64,000 nt of DNA, taken from contig WPIO01000060.1 in the NCBI GenBank assembly GCA_009760855.2, positions 253,501 to 317,500 of the forward strand, written 5' to 3'. Below are positions 21,534 to 32,379 of the stretch, piece after piece. Source of the DNA: Cristatella mucedo (Eukaryota > Bryozoa > Phylactolaemata > Cristatellidae). The notes below the pieces were generated by a model. The model did no database searches and had not been told where the DNA came from. It worked only from the letters and a program-made list of their open reading frames with translations. The position numbers and the translations under genes are program-made. Position 1 is the first letter of the stretch. Each line of letters begins with the position of its first letter.

Positions 21534-24500
21534 GTAAGTGGTCATTTTTCGTTACGCAACCGCTCGTTGAGCCCGCCGCTCGAGCGCCGCCGCCGGCAGC
21601 ATCGGCGGCGACCATTTTCCCACCGGCGGAGTAGCGGCGCGGTGGCGGAGTGTCGTCGCATGACCGCCACCGGGGCCGCTGTGTCACTCATCCTTGCGAC
21701 GCGGCATTTTGCCTAGTGCGAGATCGGGGTGCGTCGAGCGACGCTCTCGCGGCAAAAGTGGCGAGCGCGGGCGTCGAACGATAGGCTGGCGCGAGCGCGC
21801 GGTAGGTGCGCGCCTAGAGACATGCGCCGGCCGCGAGCTGATCGCAGCAGTCGAGACGATGCCGTCGGAGCTGCGTGACGCGCGCTCGGCTCAATCGAAG
21901 CGCCGTCGCCTAGCCGCCGACCGACGGATCCGCGCGTTCCGCAAAAGCGCAATCCGCGATCCGCCGTCGGATCGCGCCAGCATGCAGGACGCGGAGCGCC
22001 CTCCTTCCGCCGCGCCGCCATAGCGCAACTCTAGGCCGCCTGAGCGCGCCCATCTTATCCAGTCTGGCTCGCGCACGAGGCCAGCGCGCCGAATCAACGG
22101 ACGCCCCACCGTCGCCGCCATTCGCCCGCCGTAGTCTTCGGCCGCAGCCAGCGAGCGCCGCGTCGTTGTCGTCTGCTGCGGCTGACGTACAGACGCGCTG
22201 CTGCGGCCGACGTACAGACGCACTGCTGAAAGCTGCGGCTCGCATGGGGCTGACGCAATGGCTGCGCTGCTGTCGCCGCTCTCGCGAACGGCTCCCCGCT
22301 CGGCCGCGCCCGGCGGCGTGTGACGTTTCCGCCATTTCCCCGCTCCAAGCCGACCGGCCGGTGGCTCCGCGAACTAGCCGCGCGTCCTACCGCCGCACCT
22401 TCGCCTGTCTATGACGTCTGCCTGAGCGCTTGAGCGAGCGGACGGCGCGCGTCGGCGATAGTTTGGTTGCGGTCGTGTAGCGGAATGCTATGTATCAATG
22501 TCTGTAACTCCAAAATTTCCTTAGGTTAATCGACGTCTTACACAAGAAAGTTTTGTAGGGCGCTCTCGAAGCCTGGGCGGCTTTCGGCGCATATGTAATG
22601 TAATGTAATGTAATGTAATGTATGTAATGTATCTCCGTAAGTAACTGCACAAAGTCATAAAGACCATGATGGTGTTACGCAGGAGAGTTTTGTATAGCGC
22701 ACTCACAGCCTAAGCGGCTTTCGGTACTCATTCGGTAGCCAACAGACTTCGTCTCACGCAACAAAGAGAAAGTGGGAAGCATAGCAGAGTCAGGAGAGCA
22801 GTTGAGGTAGTGAGTAGCATAGAAGCAGCAGTTCAGGACCGCTGAAAAAGATGTGCCACAGTCGGCAGTTGGAGAGTAGATGTCGTTGCGCAAGAATTGT
22901 GGAAGCGAGTTCCACAGTCTAGGACCTGCAGAGCTAAAGCTTCTGTCGCCAACTGTCTTTAAGCGGGGGAATGGGACAGCTAATTTATTGTCCACACAGG
23001 ACCTGAGGGCGCGAACAGGCTGAAACTGATGCAGCAGTTCAGCTAGAATGAAGGAGCCAAGCCGTGGCGGGCCTTGTGGGTCAGCGTAAGAACTTTGCTC
23101 TGCATCCTGCGGTAGCCGACAGACTTCATCTTACATTACACCACTTCTCGCCGACCTGCACTAGCTACCAGTCAAGCAACGGATCGACTTCAAGGTTCTG
23201 TCGCTCACTTTTAAGTCACTTCATTCTTTGGCTCCAGCCTATCTCTCAGATCTACTGCCCCACCAGGCCAAGCATCGTACCACCCGCTTTTCGGAATCCA
23301 GCAGTCTACAAATACCTCGTACTAACCTCAAATCCTTTGGAGACCGTGCATTTAGTTCGTACGCTCCCAAAGCCTGGAACTCCCTACCAAACCTGCCTCA
23401 GAACATCCCCTGACCTGACCACATTTAAAAAGAACTTAAAAACACACCTATTTAGGACAGCATTTAGTGGGTCCTCTGTGATTCGTCCCTGATGTGTTTA
23501 TGCGTGCTGACACTGTGCATGCTGCCACTAACCACATTTGCATGCTGACCCTGTGCATGTCACCCCTAACCATATTATTCATATTGTTCGTTTATCAAGC
23601 ATGATATTACTCACCATTCAATTGCATTTCCCTTTGCAGCAAATGTAAAGCGCCTAGAGAGAGAGAGATTGAGTTCTCTGAGGGCGCTTTATCAAGTGCA
23701 TTATTATTATTATTACTATTATCTCGCGCAGTAAAGAGAAATTGAGAAGCGTAGCTGAGTCAGGGGGGCAGTAGAGGAAGTGCTCAGCGTGGCGGAAGTC
23801 GCTGCGATGGACGGCCAAAAAGGGTGCGCCGCAGTCGGCAGCGGGGAGGGGTTGAGACGTGCAGCGAGGCGGCGGCGTCGGCGAAGGGCTTGGAAATCTC
23901 GCGACTGTCGGACCGCCATCGCTTCGCAGCTCCGCGTGCGCACCCGTGGCCGCACAGTCGACGCAGGGGCGCGCACGCGCACGCGCGGCGAAGGGCGCTA
24001 TTCCTCTTCCGGCCTGGCGCGGCGCCGAGCTCCGGCCGCGGCCCGGCCAAAGCTCTAGAGGACCGTCCGGGCTTGAGGGGGGCAGGCACCGCTGCGCGCG
24101 AGGGGGCGCCACCGTCGCTCGCGACCGGCTCGCCGGAAGCGTTCCTCGGAATAGCCGAGCGACGGCTGCGGCAAAATCGATACGGCGAAAATCAGACGAT
24201 TGAAAGACGACGCCCGCGCGCGCGCGGCGGCCACGCGCACCGCCGCCCTGCCGGCGGCAGCCTGCGGGTCGCCAGCTACGCGCTTTGGCCGGAGCGGAGG
24301 GGGACGGCGTGGACGACGTGGCTCTGGAGCGACGGCGCTGCGTTCGGGAATGCGCCGCCGCCGCCGCCGCCGCCGCCGCGCTAGCGAAGCGCTCGAGCTG
24401 CGAGGTCGACTGGGCCCCGCTCCGCCCGACACCCCCCCCCCGCGCGCGTGGCCGATCGACCGGAAGAAGAAGAGCGGCTTCTGCCGGATCAATCGACGGC

Positions 24501-26053
24501 TCTGCGCCGCTGGATAACAATGCCAGCCCTTCGTCGTTCCGCGCGTCATTGATTAGACACCCGCGCGACGACTTTATTTCCGGATTACCCCACTCGCCGG
24601 CGTCCCGGCGTCATACCTCCGTCGTTCGGCGTCTTTCCTTAGATATTCGAGAGCGGTGCCGGCTGGTACCGTGCCTGTGTCGAGCTGAGCGTCGCTGCGC
24701 GAGCGCAACTCGACGGCCTTCGTCGTCTCCGTCTTGGAGCGAAGGCGTGGAGCAAAGGACTGCTACCCGCGATTTCTCCTCAGCGCCCGCCCGCCCGCCC
24801 GCCGCCCCGAGTTGCTTGTTATTAGTATTCATCGACTGGCGTGGCTAAATCGAAATAGCCTTGAAAGGCGGCTAGCGCTCAACAGCAAGCGGCGGCGATA
24901 GTCATTAAGAGCAAAGGTTTTCAGACAAAGTCGCTGTAACGGAAGAACAGTCGGACGCGCTTGCAAAGGACACTTTCCTGATTAAGTCTCCTGATTTGAC
25001 GACATTCTAAAAAGAAACTACGACACCCACCTGTTCCTAACGACCTTTGCTCCATTTTCGGTAATTGTCCTTTCTGTGCCTGTGTGCTCTGAAATTATGC
25101 GCGATATCATTAATCAATTGACGCGCTTTTTATTCAGCGTAAGTAAAGTGCGTTTTGAAAGAGATGAGGTTCACTTTGGAATTTTTATGTGAACGCTTTA
25201 TAATAATTATTACTATTTTCAAACAATAAACCCAATACAGCCGAATACTAAAAATGTGTTTGATGTAACGATTCGCCACAGTATGACGATGAACAAAAGT
25301 GATGTAGATGTAATGGCGTTCCGATTTGCCGCGCAGATCTACGTTTTAGAGAGTGCCTGAATGTTTCTTTTGCTTTTTTAGAACACTGCCTCAATTTAGG
25401 AACGTTGCCCCATGGGGCAGCGGCATCCGCTACGGTTCCGACGTATGGACACATCAGCATTACGGGATATTTCTGCGCTGCCTCAAATGCTTCCGCAGCG
25501 CCACCTATGACTGGTACGAGACGTTCGCCGAAGGAAAAACATTGTAAAATTGTTTCAAGCTGAATTATCCAGCACTACCGCTGCCCTGTGGCGATTTTGC
25601 CATGCGAACGGAAGGGAAATGCCTTGCCTGCGGAGGCGGCATTTGAGAGGCTCCTAGTGCGCGCACTTTCCTGCACATATGCACAGCAATATTCCATACG
25701 TACAGGCTACTGCTACCCATTACGCAAGCCGGTGTAGTAACTTGCCAGTACGCCTCGGCCGCGTTTCGCCAGCGCACCCGGCAGCTGAGCGCGCTTCCTG
25801 TTTTTGTAGCATTTTGGCAAAACAGCGACGGACGATCTGCAGCAGGTAATCACATTAAAAGAGGGTGACGCTATCGCTCTTGCTGAGCTGCAGCGCACGC
25901 TCAAGTCTGGCGGCGAGCCCAAAATGGACGCATTGCCTGCTGCGACTAGCTGGCATGGACATGATCGAGGTTGTAGCCCTTTGCTCTCAAGGTTTAGCCC
26001 TATCTCCCAACGAACTTTATTTCCATGAATTCCTCCCTCGTGCTTTTTCTTAG

Positions 26054-26147
<94 letters not shown>

Positions 26148-26207
26148 CCTCACTTCTCCCTCACTTCTACCTAACATCTCCCTCACTCCCTCTCTTTCTC
26201 TTTTTTT

Positions 26208-26286
<79 letters not shown>

Positions 26287-28376
26287 GTCTCTGTCTCTCC
26301 CTATATCTCCCCCTTTCTCTCTCTTCCCCTCTGTCTACTATAATAGGGGAATTTCGTTTTAATATTTTAAAGCTCAAGGCAGGAGAAGTAAAGTATCGGT
26401 TCTTATTTCACATGACCTAAATAACACTTGTGAGTGAAAGTTGGCGACTGGCTACCAGCGAAGCCCCGGAAATGTCGGAACTCGTGGCATTGATTAACAA
26501 GGACAAGGACACGAGGTGACGAGACTTATCCTTCTGTCTTCCCGCCAAACGCTTCGACGTGGGAGGCGTCGCAGTGATGTACAGATCAAAGTAGCAGTTC
26601 AGATACGCTTTCCGTAGCAGCCATCGGGGATGGCAAATCGGTTAGCTGCACCAAAAAACATAAAACGTCATTATTTACTTCTCAGCCATTTCTCACAATT
26701 TGGCGTTCGATGCGTGGCTTGGCATTCGCTGGACGAAAAGCGAGCGCTCCTAGACCGCGCCCCTATATGTAGTGGCTGCTGCTGCTGACGTCGCGCGGCG
26801 GCACGCCCAGGGCAAAGTTCGCAAAGCTGACGGTCGGTTAGCTAACTGCGGAGACGCTTGCCCCCGTCGACGGTCGCCCCACCGCAGCTCTCCTTCACGT
26901 GGGCGGGGCGGGGGCCGGGGCGCACTGGAAAAAGCGCCGCCTGTCGCAAGCAGCCAGCAGCGACCAGGAGCAGTGGTGCAGCGCAAGCGCTAGCCGCAGG
27001 AAGACTTGTCGCAACCGAGCTATTTAGCGGCATCTGTGACGTGTGCGACGGCCGGCGAGCGTGTGGCGGCGAATCGACCGGTGCTCTTCTCGGCGTCGGC
27101 GACCGGAGGTCTCCGTAGCCCAGCTCCAAAAAGTGCGCGAGACCAAGCGCTCGCTCGCGCGTCCTTCGTTTGCAGATCAGTACTACGCGCAGCCGCCGGC
27201 CGCCGCAGGACTACAGCTCGATGCCGCCGCCGCCGCCTACCCTGTGCGCCCCACCTATCCGCCGCTCGCCGGCTCGCAGATGGATTCGACGATGCGACCT
27301 CTCTACGTGGCCTCCGCCTCTTCCGGTGAGCGTTGACCGCGCCCGGCGGCGGCGGCGGGGATTGGCTGCCGCCCGTCGCAAGAGAGCGTCGGCGAGCGGG
27401 TCGAGCCGTGCGCCGCCGCTGCCGCCGCCTAGAGTTGCGCCGCGAACGTGGCAAGAAGACCTAGCGAATAAGGTCCCACTAGCCTGGCGCGCGCGCGCGC
27501 GCGCGCGCCCTGGACGCGCGGCGGACACTGAGCGAACCGCCGCGCACGCCTCGGCGAGCTCGGGGGGGGGGGGGCGTCAACGATCGGCGCACTGGGGGGC
27601 GTCTCCTATCGGCCGTAGGACGACGACGTGAGCGCGCGCGAGCGCACGCTCCTCGGAGCTCGACCGACTCGGAGCTCGAGGGTGGGAGCTGCGGGCCATC
27701 GTGGTCCGTCGGCGATGCGACAAAGCCGCTCGCGAGCGGCTTCGTCGCATCGCTCCGAGGCTCGCGAGACGCCGGTCACTCGCGGAGCGCGCTGGGCTCG
27801 CTTACGAGAGCAATCCGTTCGACGGGTTCGCTGCGGCGCGAAGTCGCTCGATGGCTGCTAGCTAGCGCCGCTCGCTAGCGCCGCGGTCCCGACGGCCGGC
27901 CGACCGACGCGGAATGACCGTCGACGCTCTTTCGCGTAGCGGACGCCGGCGGAGGCAACAGCTGCGACGGCCGCGGCTACGCCGGCGGCGACGTCCGCGG
28001 CTACGGCGGCGGCGGGTTGGCGGCTTCCGTCGCATCGCTGCTCCTGTCTCCGCCGACGCTGGCCGCCACGACGGCGGCGACGGCGGCGGCGGTGGCGCCG
28101 AAGAGGCAGCGGAAGGAGAAAAAGAGGACGGCTCCGGTGGAGAAAGACGACAAGTACTACGCCCGCCGACGGCAGAACAACATCGCCGCCAAGAAGTGCC
28201 GCGACGCGCGCAAGCGTGAGGCGGAGGAGAAGAGCTCGCGCGCCGCGGCGCTGGAGGGCGAAAACCAGCTGCTGCGCTCGCGCCTCGAGTCGCTGCGCCG
28301 CGAGCACCAGGCGCTCAGCCAGATGTACGCCGAGCGCATGTGCAGCAGCTGCGGCGGCGCCGGCGCTCGGCGCTGA
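21422..28376 (+). CDS. PAR/HLF-like bZIP transcription factor (spliced, 3 exons)
   Basis: The product is a DNA-binding basic leucine-zipper protein expected to act as a dimer in the nucleus. Joining 21422-21533, 27176-27325 and 27940-28376 gives an open frame of 232 codons plus stop. Both introns are phase 1 and the frame is kept across each junction. The first 150 residues are Ala/Gly/Pro/Tyr-rich and low in complexity. A basic stretch (KRQRKEKKR) then leads into the bZIP at about residues 156-220. KDDKYYARRRQNN and AAKKCRDARKR match the PAR/HLF/TEF/CES-2 signature (KDDKYxARRRxNNxAAKxxRDAR). Heptad leucines fall at about 191, 198, 205 and 212. A Cys (about 174) stands where PAR proteins have Ser. 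The vertebrate acidic PAR region is not evident and the protein is short for the family. The family call is firm; the orthologue is not resolved. Confidence 0.88.
22480..22590 (-). mobile_element. LINE-A 3' end fragment
   Basis: In minus orientation this is the last ~110 bases of LINE-A (AAGCCGCCCAGGCTTCGAGA to the GGAGTTACAGACATTGATAC tail). It lies directly beyond the tail of the next LINE-A copy and is more decayed than it. It sits in intron 1 of the bZIP gene. Confidence 0.7.
22591..23125 (-). mobile_element. LINE-A 5'-truncated copy in bZIP intron 1
   Basis: The (TACAT)n tail complement occupies 22597-22634. The coding frame at 22675-22995 keeps VDNKLAVPFPRLKTVGDRSF and GPRLWNSLPQFLRND. 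The 5' end is cut near 23125, where a LINE-B copy of opposite orientation begins. Identity to the copy at 15.1-16.95 kb is high by eye. Confidence 0.88.
23126..23726 (+). mobile_element. LINE-B 5'-truncated copy in bZIP intron 1
   Basis: It begins at the HHFSPTC/LADLHW region and covers the C-terminal blocks in shifted frames (APAYLSDLLPHQAKHRTTRF, AFSSYAPKAWNSLP). It ends with the hairpin (AAAGCGCCTAGAGAGAGAGA ... GAGGGCGCTTTATC) and (ATT)n. It lies between two LINE-A remnants. Confidence 0.88.
23728..23862 (-). mobile_element. LINE-A remnant
   Basis: The minus strand reads PAADCGAPFLAVHRSDF and CPPDSATLLNFSLLREI, the recognisable end of the LINE-A ORF. It is GC-drifted relative to other copies and abuts a CpG-rich block. 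Confidence 0.7.
23863..24850. other. CpG-rich block inside bZIP intron 1
   Basis: About 1 kb of very GC- and CpG-rich DNA includes a GCCGCCGCC run near 24353-24380 and a C run near 24431. Long overlapping frames exist in several phases but none has a recognised domain. It may be an internal CpG island (enhancer or alternative first exon); no splice-bounded exon could be supported. Confidence 0.45.
24960..25215 (+). mobile_element. LINE-B 3' end remnant
   Basis: Decayed LINE-B: CTGATTTGACGACATTCTAA (compare CTGACTTGACCACATTTAAA), AACTACGACACCCACCTGTTC, a hairpin remnant (AAAGTGCGTTTTGAAAGAGA) and a TAATAATTATTACTATT tail. Confidence 0.65.
25216..26055. other. Intronic unique sequence, no recognised feature
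   Basis: No exon of the bZIP gene or other feature is recognised. The + frame at 25353-25547 has no known domain. Confidence 0.4.
26056..26340. repeat. (CT)n / (CTGT)n compound microsatellite
   Basis: (CT)n runs at 26056-26140, (CTGT)n at about 26209-26249, (CT)n at 26250-26280, then interrupted CT-rich sequence. It sits in bZIP intron 1, making a long pyrimidine tract on the coding strand. Confidence 0.92.
26341..26700. other. Intronic unique sequence
   Basis: Nothing is recognised between the microsatellite and the second CpG-rich block. Confidence 0.4.
27176..27325 (+). CDS. bZIP gene exon 2
   Basis: The acceptor is CCTTCGTTTGCAG|ATCAG and the donor is TCTTCCG|GTGAGC. The exon encodes a Tyr/Pro/Ala-rich segment (QYYAQPPAAAG ... 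MRPLYVASASS) and is phase 1 at both ends. Exons 2 and 3 share a second CpG-rich block, so an alternative promoter just upstream is possible. Confidence 0.82.
27940..28376 (+). CDS. bZIP gene exon 3 (DNA-binding domain, terminal)
   Basis: The acceptor is GCTCTTTCGCGTAG|CGGAC, which joins in phase with exon 2. The exon encodes a Gly/Ala-rich linker, the whole basic region and zipper, and a short C-terminal tail ending in SCGGAGARR before TGA at 28374-28376. The acceptor is chosen for its pyrimidine tract and phase; other AGs lie nearby, so the first few residues are less certain than the bZIP itself. Confidence 0.88.
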
Positions 28377-28531
28377 CGCCTCCGCGAAAAGGATGGCGCA
28401 GATGCAGCGGCATCCGGTAGGGTGCGATCTCGAGTCGAAGCGATAGCTGCAGCAGCCGTGGACGTCGCGACGTCGCGCTTCGGCTACCGGCAGCGCCCGC
28501 GGCAGCTGCGATTGTCGCTCTGGAGCGATTA

Positions 28532-28537
28532 AATAAA
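28532..28537 (+). terminator. Poly(A) signal of the bZIP gene
   Basis: AATAAA lies 156 bases after the stop codon, in GC-rich DNA where the hexamer is rare. It gives a 3' UTR of about 180 bases. Confidence 0.65.
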
Positions 28538-28559
28538 CGGTCTTTCCGATAGCGCGGCG

Positions 28560-29837
28560 GTTGCCGAAGCGAGCCTGAGCCTAAGCTTTACCGAGGCCGT
28601 GCGACGGTGACCGTGCGGCGGCGGCCGCCGCCGCTGCGCTCGAGTCGTATTGCCGAATGTCCGTACGCTATCTCGGGCGCAGCAACGAGCGGTACAGTTT
28701 TGACGACCCCCCGCGAAGCGGGTTCAGACAGCGAGCGGTGAAGCGCAGCGCGGGCCTCGATGGCATCTCCGTCCTCAGGTTCCGATTCTAGAGTTGCATT
28801 TAGAATTAGACCTCCGCGAGACCTTCGTGCAGTGTTTGAGACACGCAGCAGCAGCGCGGCGCGCTAAAAGAATCCCGAATCGGCGCATCCCGCGACATCC
28901 GGCTCGTTCAAGCCGGACAAGTTCAAGTTCATCGGCAAGTTCAAGCCGGACACAGTAGCTTGCATAGCCGTCTGGCGCTGGAGCGCTAGCGCGCCCTAAC
29001 TTTTGGCCGACCCCGTGCGTCTGCCTTCCGCTTCCTGTTTCCTTGTCGCTCTCTGCCGTCGCATTCGCTCGCCGAAGCTGCTGCCGGCTGCGCTACCGAC
29101 CAGACCTGACAAAGACTCGTCGCGTCGGAGGGTTCGTCGCGAAACCAAGATGGCTTGATGTTCCCTAGCGCCTCTCCGGATTGGACTAGCGAGACACGCG
29201 GTGAGCTTTCATGCTGCTGTTCTCATTTGTGACGTTTCATCGGAACCAGTAACAGCGAGTGACATTGCAGCTCTCAATTTGGCCTAGCGTGAGCGAGATC
29301 GCCGCGATCCTATCCTCAGAGATCCTACCGCGCGCGTGGCTCCGGCTGAGGCACTGTCGTCGTGAATCGTTCGTCCTCTCAGATGCACGACGAGTGGGTT
29401 ACACAGCCGTGGGGAGACCATGCCCGAGTTCGCGGAAGCCGGGTTCTATCTCCGATGACCACCTATTTTGTGTCATGGTTACTCAGAACGCTGCTTTCAC
29501 GCGCTATCGCACCGTGCGCTCATTTCCCGTACATCGTACAAAACTATGGGTGACTTCCCGCAATGGCCGCTTACTGAGGATCTGACCAGCAACATGCTTC
29601 TCGATAAGGTCGGCTAGTGTGGCCTTCCTTTGGCAGGATGGCCAAAAATCCTGGCCTCCGTAGTTAGGCTTAAAGTTGCGGCGAAATTTGTGCTGCGAGA
29701 AATTCGAAACCGCTTCCCTTTTGCTAGTGCGACTGCTACGGCCCCTGATCGAACAGCCGAAGAAAGTTAGGATTTCCGACCTGACATTAATGAATAAATA
29801 GATACGCATATCTAATCTGGCTTGACTGCTTTATATA
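28560..29837. other. Intergenic, no recognised gene
   Basis: CpG content falls off after about 28700. Frames at 29259-29585 (+) and 29504-29809 (-) show no known domain. Confidence 0.4.
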
Positions 29838-30665
29838 GCAGATAATCCGTGGAACTCACTTCCATAATTCTTAGGCAAAGACGTTTACTCTCCTGCTGCC
29901 GGCTGTGGCACCACTTGTTTTCAAGGCGTCCTGAGCTGCCACTTCCACACCACCCACTTCCTCGGCTGTCCTCCTGACTAAGCTTCTCTGCTTCTCATTT
30001 TCTTTCCGATGCGGGTGATGGATTCATTCTATGGCTCCAGCCTATCTCTCAGATATACTACCCCATCAGGCCAAGCAGCGTACCACCCGCTTTTCGGAAT
30101 CCAACAGTCTACAAATACCTCGTACAAACCTCAAATCCTTTGGGGACCGTGCATTTAGTTCGTATGCTCCCAAAGCCTGGAACTCCCTCCCGACCTGCGT
30201 CAGAACATCCCCTGACCTGACCACATTTAAAAGGAACTTAAAAACACACCTATTTATGACAGCATTGAGTGGGTCCCTGTGATTCGTCCTTTACGTGCTT
30301 ATGGGTGCTGACACTGTGCATGCTGCAACTAACCACATTTGCATGCTGACCCAGTGCATGTCAGCCCTAACCATGTTATTCATTTTGTTCGTTTATCAAG
30401 CATGATTTTACTCACCATTCAATTGCATTTCACTTTGCAGCAAATGTAAAGCGCCTAGAAAGAGGCTGAGTTCTCTGAGGGCGCTTTATCAAGTGCATAT
30501 TATTATTATTATTATCATGGAATCTCTTGGCTACCGTTTGCGCACTGAAAGCCACTTAGGCATCGAGTGTGCCATAGAAAACATTCAAAGGTAACACCCA
30601 CCTCTGGTCCCTCTGGCTTCTTAGACTTACTGACGGAGGTACGGTACGTTAAATAAAAACATGGC
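29838..30665 (+). mobile_element. LINE-A copy split by a LINE-B insertion
   Basis: The left half (29845-30022) matches the WNSLP...FSL region: CCGTGGAACTCACTTCCATA, TACTCTCCTGCTGCCGGCTG, CTTCTCATTTTCTTTCC. The right half (30517-30660) continues with GAATCTCTTGGCTACCG and runs to the tail GGAGGTACGGTACGTTAAAT. The intervening LINE-B copy lies exactly where the LINE-A sequence is interrupted. Confidence 0.85.
30023..30516 (+). mobile_element. LINE-B copy nested in LINE-A
   Basis: A young-looking 5'-truncated copy. The frame at 30031-30282 is open through APAYLSDILPHQAKQRTTRF and AWNSLPTCVRTSPDLTTFKR to its natural stop. The 3' UTR, hairpin and (ATT)n follow. Both flanks read ATGGA (30018-30022 and 30517-30521), a plausible short target-site duplication. 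Confidence 0.88.
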
Positions 30666-30714
30666 CCCATCTTGGCCATGTGCCCTTAGGCTCCTTTCCT
30701 ATGCTTGAGGTCTG

Positions 30715-30995
30715 CCTGCGCCAGAATGCTCTGCAGGTCCTAGACTGCAGAGTACTCCAGAGTCAGTTATGCATTGAGATAATGCAGCCTAATACTAATC
30801 TCAGGTCGCGGCACTGCCTTTGTAGTCATCATTGACTGCTACCACTACGCTACACCTTAGATGTCCTAGATGAAAGTCGCTGGCTATCGACCGTGTACCG
30901 AAGGCTTGAATGTGCCGCCGAAAACTATCGCGGTTAGCGACTAATCGATCTTCACGGCTTCAGAGAGTCACACAGGAAGACATCTTACTATACAT
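30715..30995 (+). mobile_element. LINE-A 3' remnant, strongly decayed
   Basis: It matches in order CTCTGCAGGTCCTAGACTG, a GAAAGTCGCTGGCTATCGAC block corresponding to GAAGTCTGTTGGCTACCGA, and the final ACACAGGAAGACAT region. Large parts are unrecognisable. Confidence 0.5.
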
Positions 30996-31517
30996 GTAAG
31001 AGGGCTTCTAGCTGTAACTAGATCTGCGATACCGCGAAGCTCCCCAGTTTCAAGCGCCAGCGAGAAAGGCTGTGTACGGCCGGCGGCTCAAGTCTCAGCC
31101 TTTGTGCGTACATCTCCCTGTAGCTGTCTCCCCGCCCCCGCCGACTTTGAGCTCGGCGGTGCACCCAGCTCCGACGACGAGTTCACTGTGACCCAGCGTT
31201 CAGTGCACTCTGCACTCGCTTTCGGCAGCCGCCGAACATCGTAGCGGCTCCCACGACCTAATGCTCCGGCAGGAAGGTAACGTGCAACTATTAGATTGGG
31301 CTGAGTCCTGGTGTTAGCTTGAAAGTCATCAGGGCATAATATTAATATCAGAAGAGAGATTATTTTGACGACGGTACTAATTTATTCGCCTACAGGGTCT
31401 AGTAATGCTGTCGGTGACTCGCTGAATGGGCGGAGCTTCGAGTTCTTCCAAAGTAATGTAACGAAGCTTACCTTCAGGTGGCCAATAATCTATTTTAGGG
31501 GTGTAAATATAAATAAA
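30996..31517. other. No recognised feature
   Basis: Unique sequence without a supported gene. Confidence 0.45.
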
Positions 31518-31670
31518 CAAATACAATTCATTTATATAGCGCCCCAAGAGAACTTAATCTCTATTCAGGCGCTTCACATATGCCTCGGGGCTCGAGCCCA
31601 CGACCTCAGCCAGACCATTGTCGGGGCGAGCACCTTAACCGCTGGACCAAACCAGCTCGGCAGCCTTTGA
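31518..31670 (-). repeat. SINE-C copy, well preserved
   Basis: The minus strand has the head GCCGAGCTGGTTTGGTCCAG (A box TGGTCCAGCGG), the B box GGGCTCGAGCCCC, a GAGGCATATGTGAAGCGCC junction, the hairpin closing in CTCTTGGGGCGCTATATAAA, and the end TGAATTG. Together with 6553-6712 it gives a consensus of about 150 bp. Confidence 0.88.
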
Positions 31671-31687
31671 CACTCAAATTCAGATTC

Positions 31688-32040
31688 CACTACAGTGATA
31701 ATAATAACGCATAACTTGATAAAGCGCCCTCAGAGAACTCAATCTCTTTCTAGGCGCTTTACATTTACCGCAATGGAAACATGATCGAATAGTTAGTGGT
31801 AGCATGCTCAATAAACAGCAAGAATAACATGGTTAGGAGTGACATGCACAGGGTCCGTATGCAATTATGGCTAGTGGTAGCATGCACAGTGTCTGCACAC
31901 ATAAAGGTCGAATCACAGGGTCCGACTACACGCTGTTCTAAATCGGTGCGTTTATAATTTCTTTTTAAACGTGGTCAAGTCAGGGGAAGTCGTGACGCAA
32001 GTCGGAAATGAGGTCCGGGCTTTGGGAGTATAGGAACTAA
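31688..32040 (-). mobile_element. LINE-B 3' end
   Basis: In minus orientation, the ATAATAATAACGCATAACTT tail, the hairpin (GATAAAGCGCCCTCAGAGAA ... TTTCTAGGCGCTTTAC) and the 3' UTR run into the first ~60 bases of coding sequence, ending near 32040 at the start of a LINE-A fragment. Confidence 0.82.
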
Positions 32041-32044
32041 ATGC

Positions 32045-32232
32045 TTCTCACATTCCCTTAATGGCCAATGGCTTTACACTTTCCCATTGTTGTGTGAGAT
32101 GAAGTCTGCTGGGTACCGTATTATTCCTACCGAAAGCCGCCTCTTCCTTAGGTTCGCTACCGGAGATTTTCCTACTTAACGCCCACTTAGTCTTTGTGGA
32201 TTTACAGACAGAGATGCATTAAATTAAAAAAA
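32045..32232 (+). mobile_element. LINE-A 3' end fragment
   Basis: It covers TTGTGTGAGATGAAGTCTGC to the tail GACAGAGATGCATTAAATTA, with a small duplication (CCTCTTCCTTAG) in the GCCGCTTAGG block. Confidence 0.75.
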
Positions 32233-32379
32233 GATATGTGTACAAGTAAACTCGTCGATGAACGAATCGCTACTGCCATAAGCCAGGCTTATCTTTTATC
32301 CTTGTCGGGCTGGTTTGGCTAGCAGCCCCCTCCGACCAGGGTCAAGGTGAATTCCTATGATCCTAGCTGCTTAAGCGCC

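Larger units (their letters stand above)
20560..22480 (+). promoter_or_regulatory. CpG island over exon 1 of the bZIP gene
   Basis: Base composition turns sharply GC- and CpG-rich from about 20640 and stays so to about 22480, with GCGGCGGCGG runs and a (GGTC)n run at about 21280-21302. The block covers the first coding exon at 21422. Long overlapping frames on all strands here come from the composition. A housekeeping or developmental CpG-island promoter is inferred. Confidence 0.65.
26700..28720 (+). promoter_or_regulatory. CpG-rich block over bZIP exons 2-3
   Basis: Sustained CpG-rich composition includes a GCGCGC run near 27488-27508 and a G run near 27561. It covers exons 2 and 3 and the 3' UTR. 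Part of this is codon composition; the upstream part (26750-27170) is non-coding and could hold an internal promoter. Confidence 0.5.

Noticed and set aside
23654-24549. Several 100-290 codon frames in the GC-rich block of bZIP intron 1
   Set aside because: Open frames overlap in many phases because stop codons are rare in CpG-rich DNA. Part of one is simply the LINE-A remnant. No domain or splice pattern was seen.
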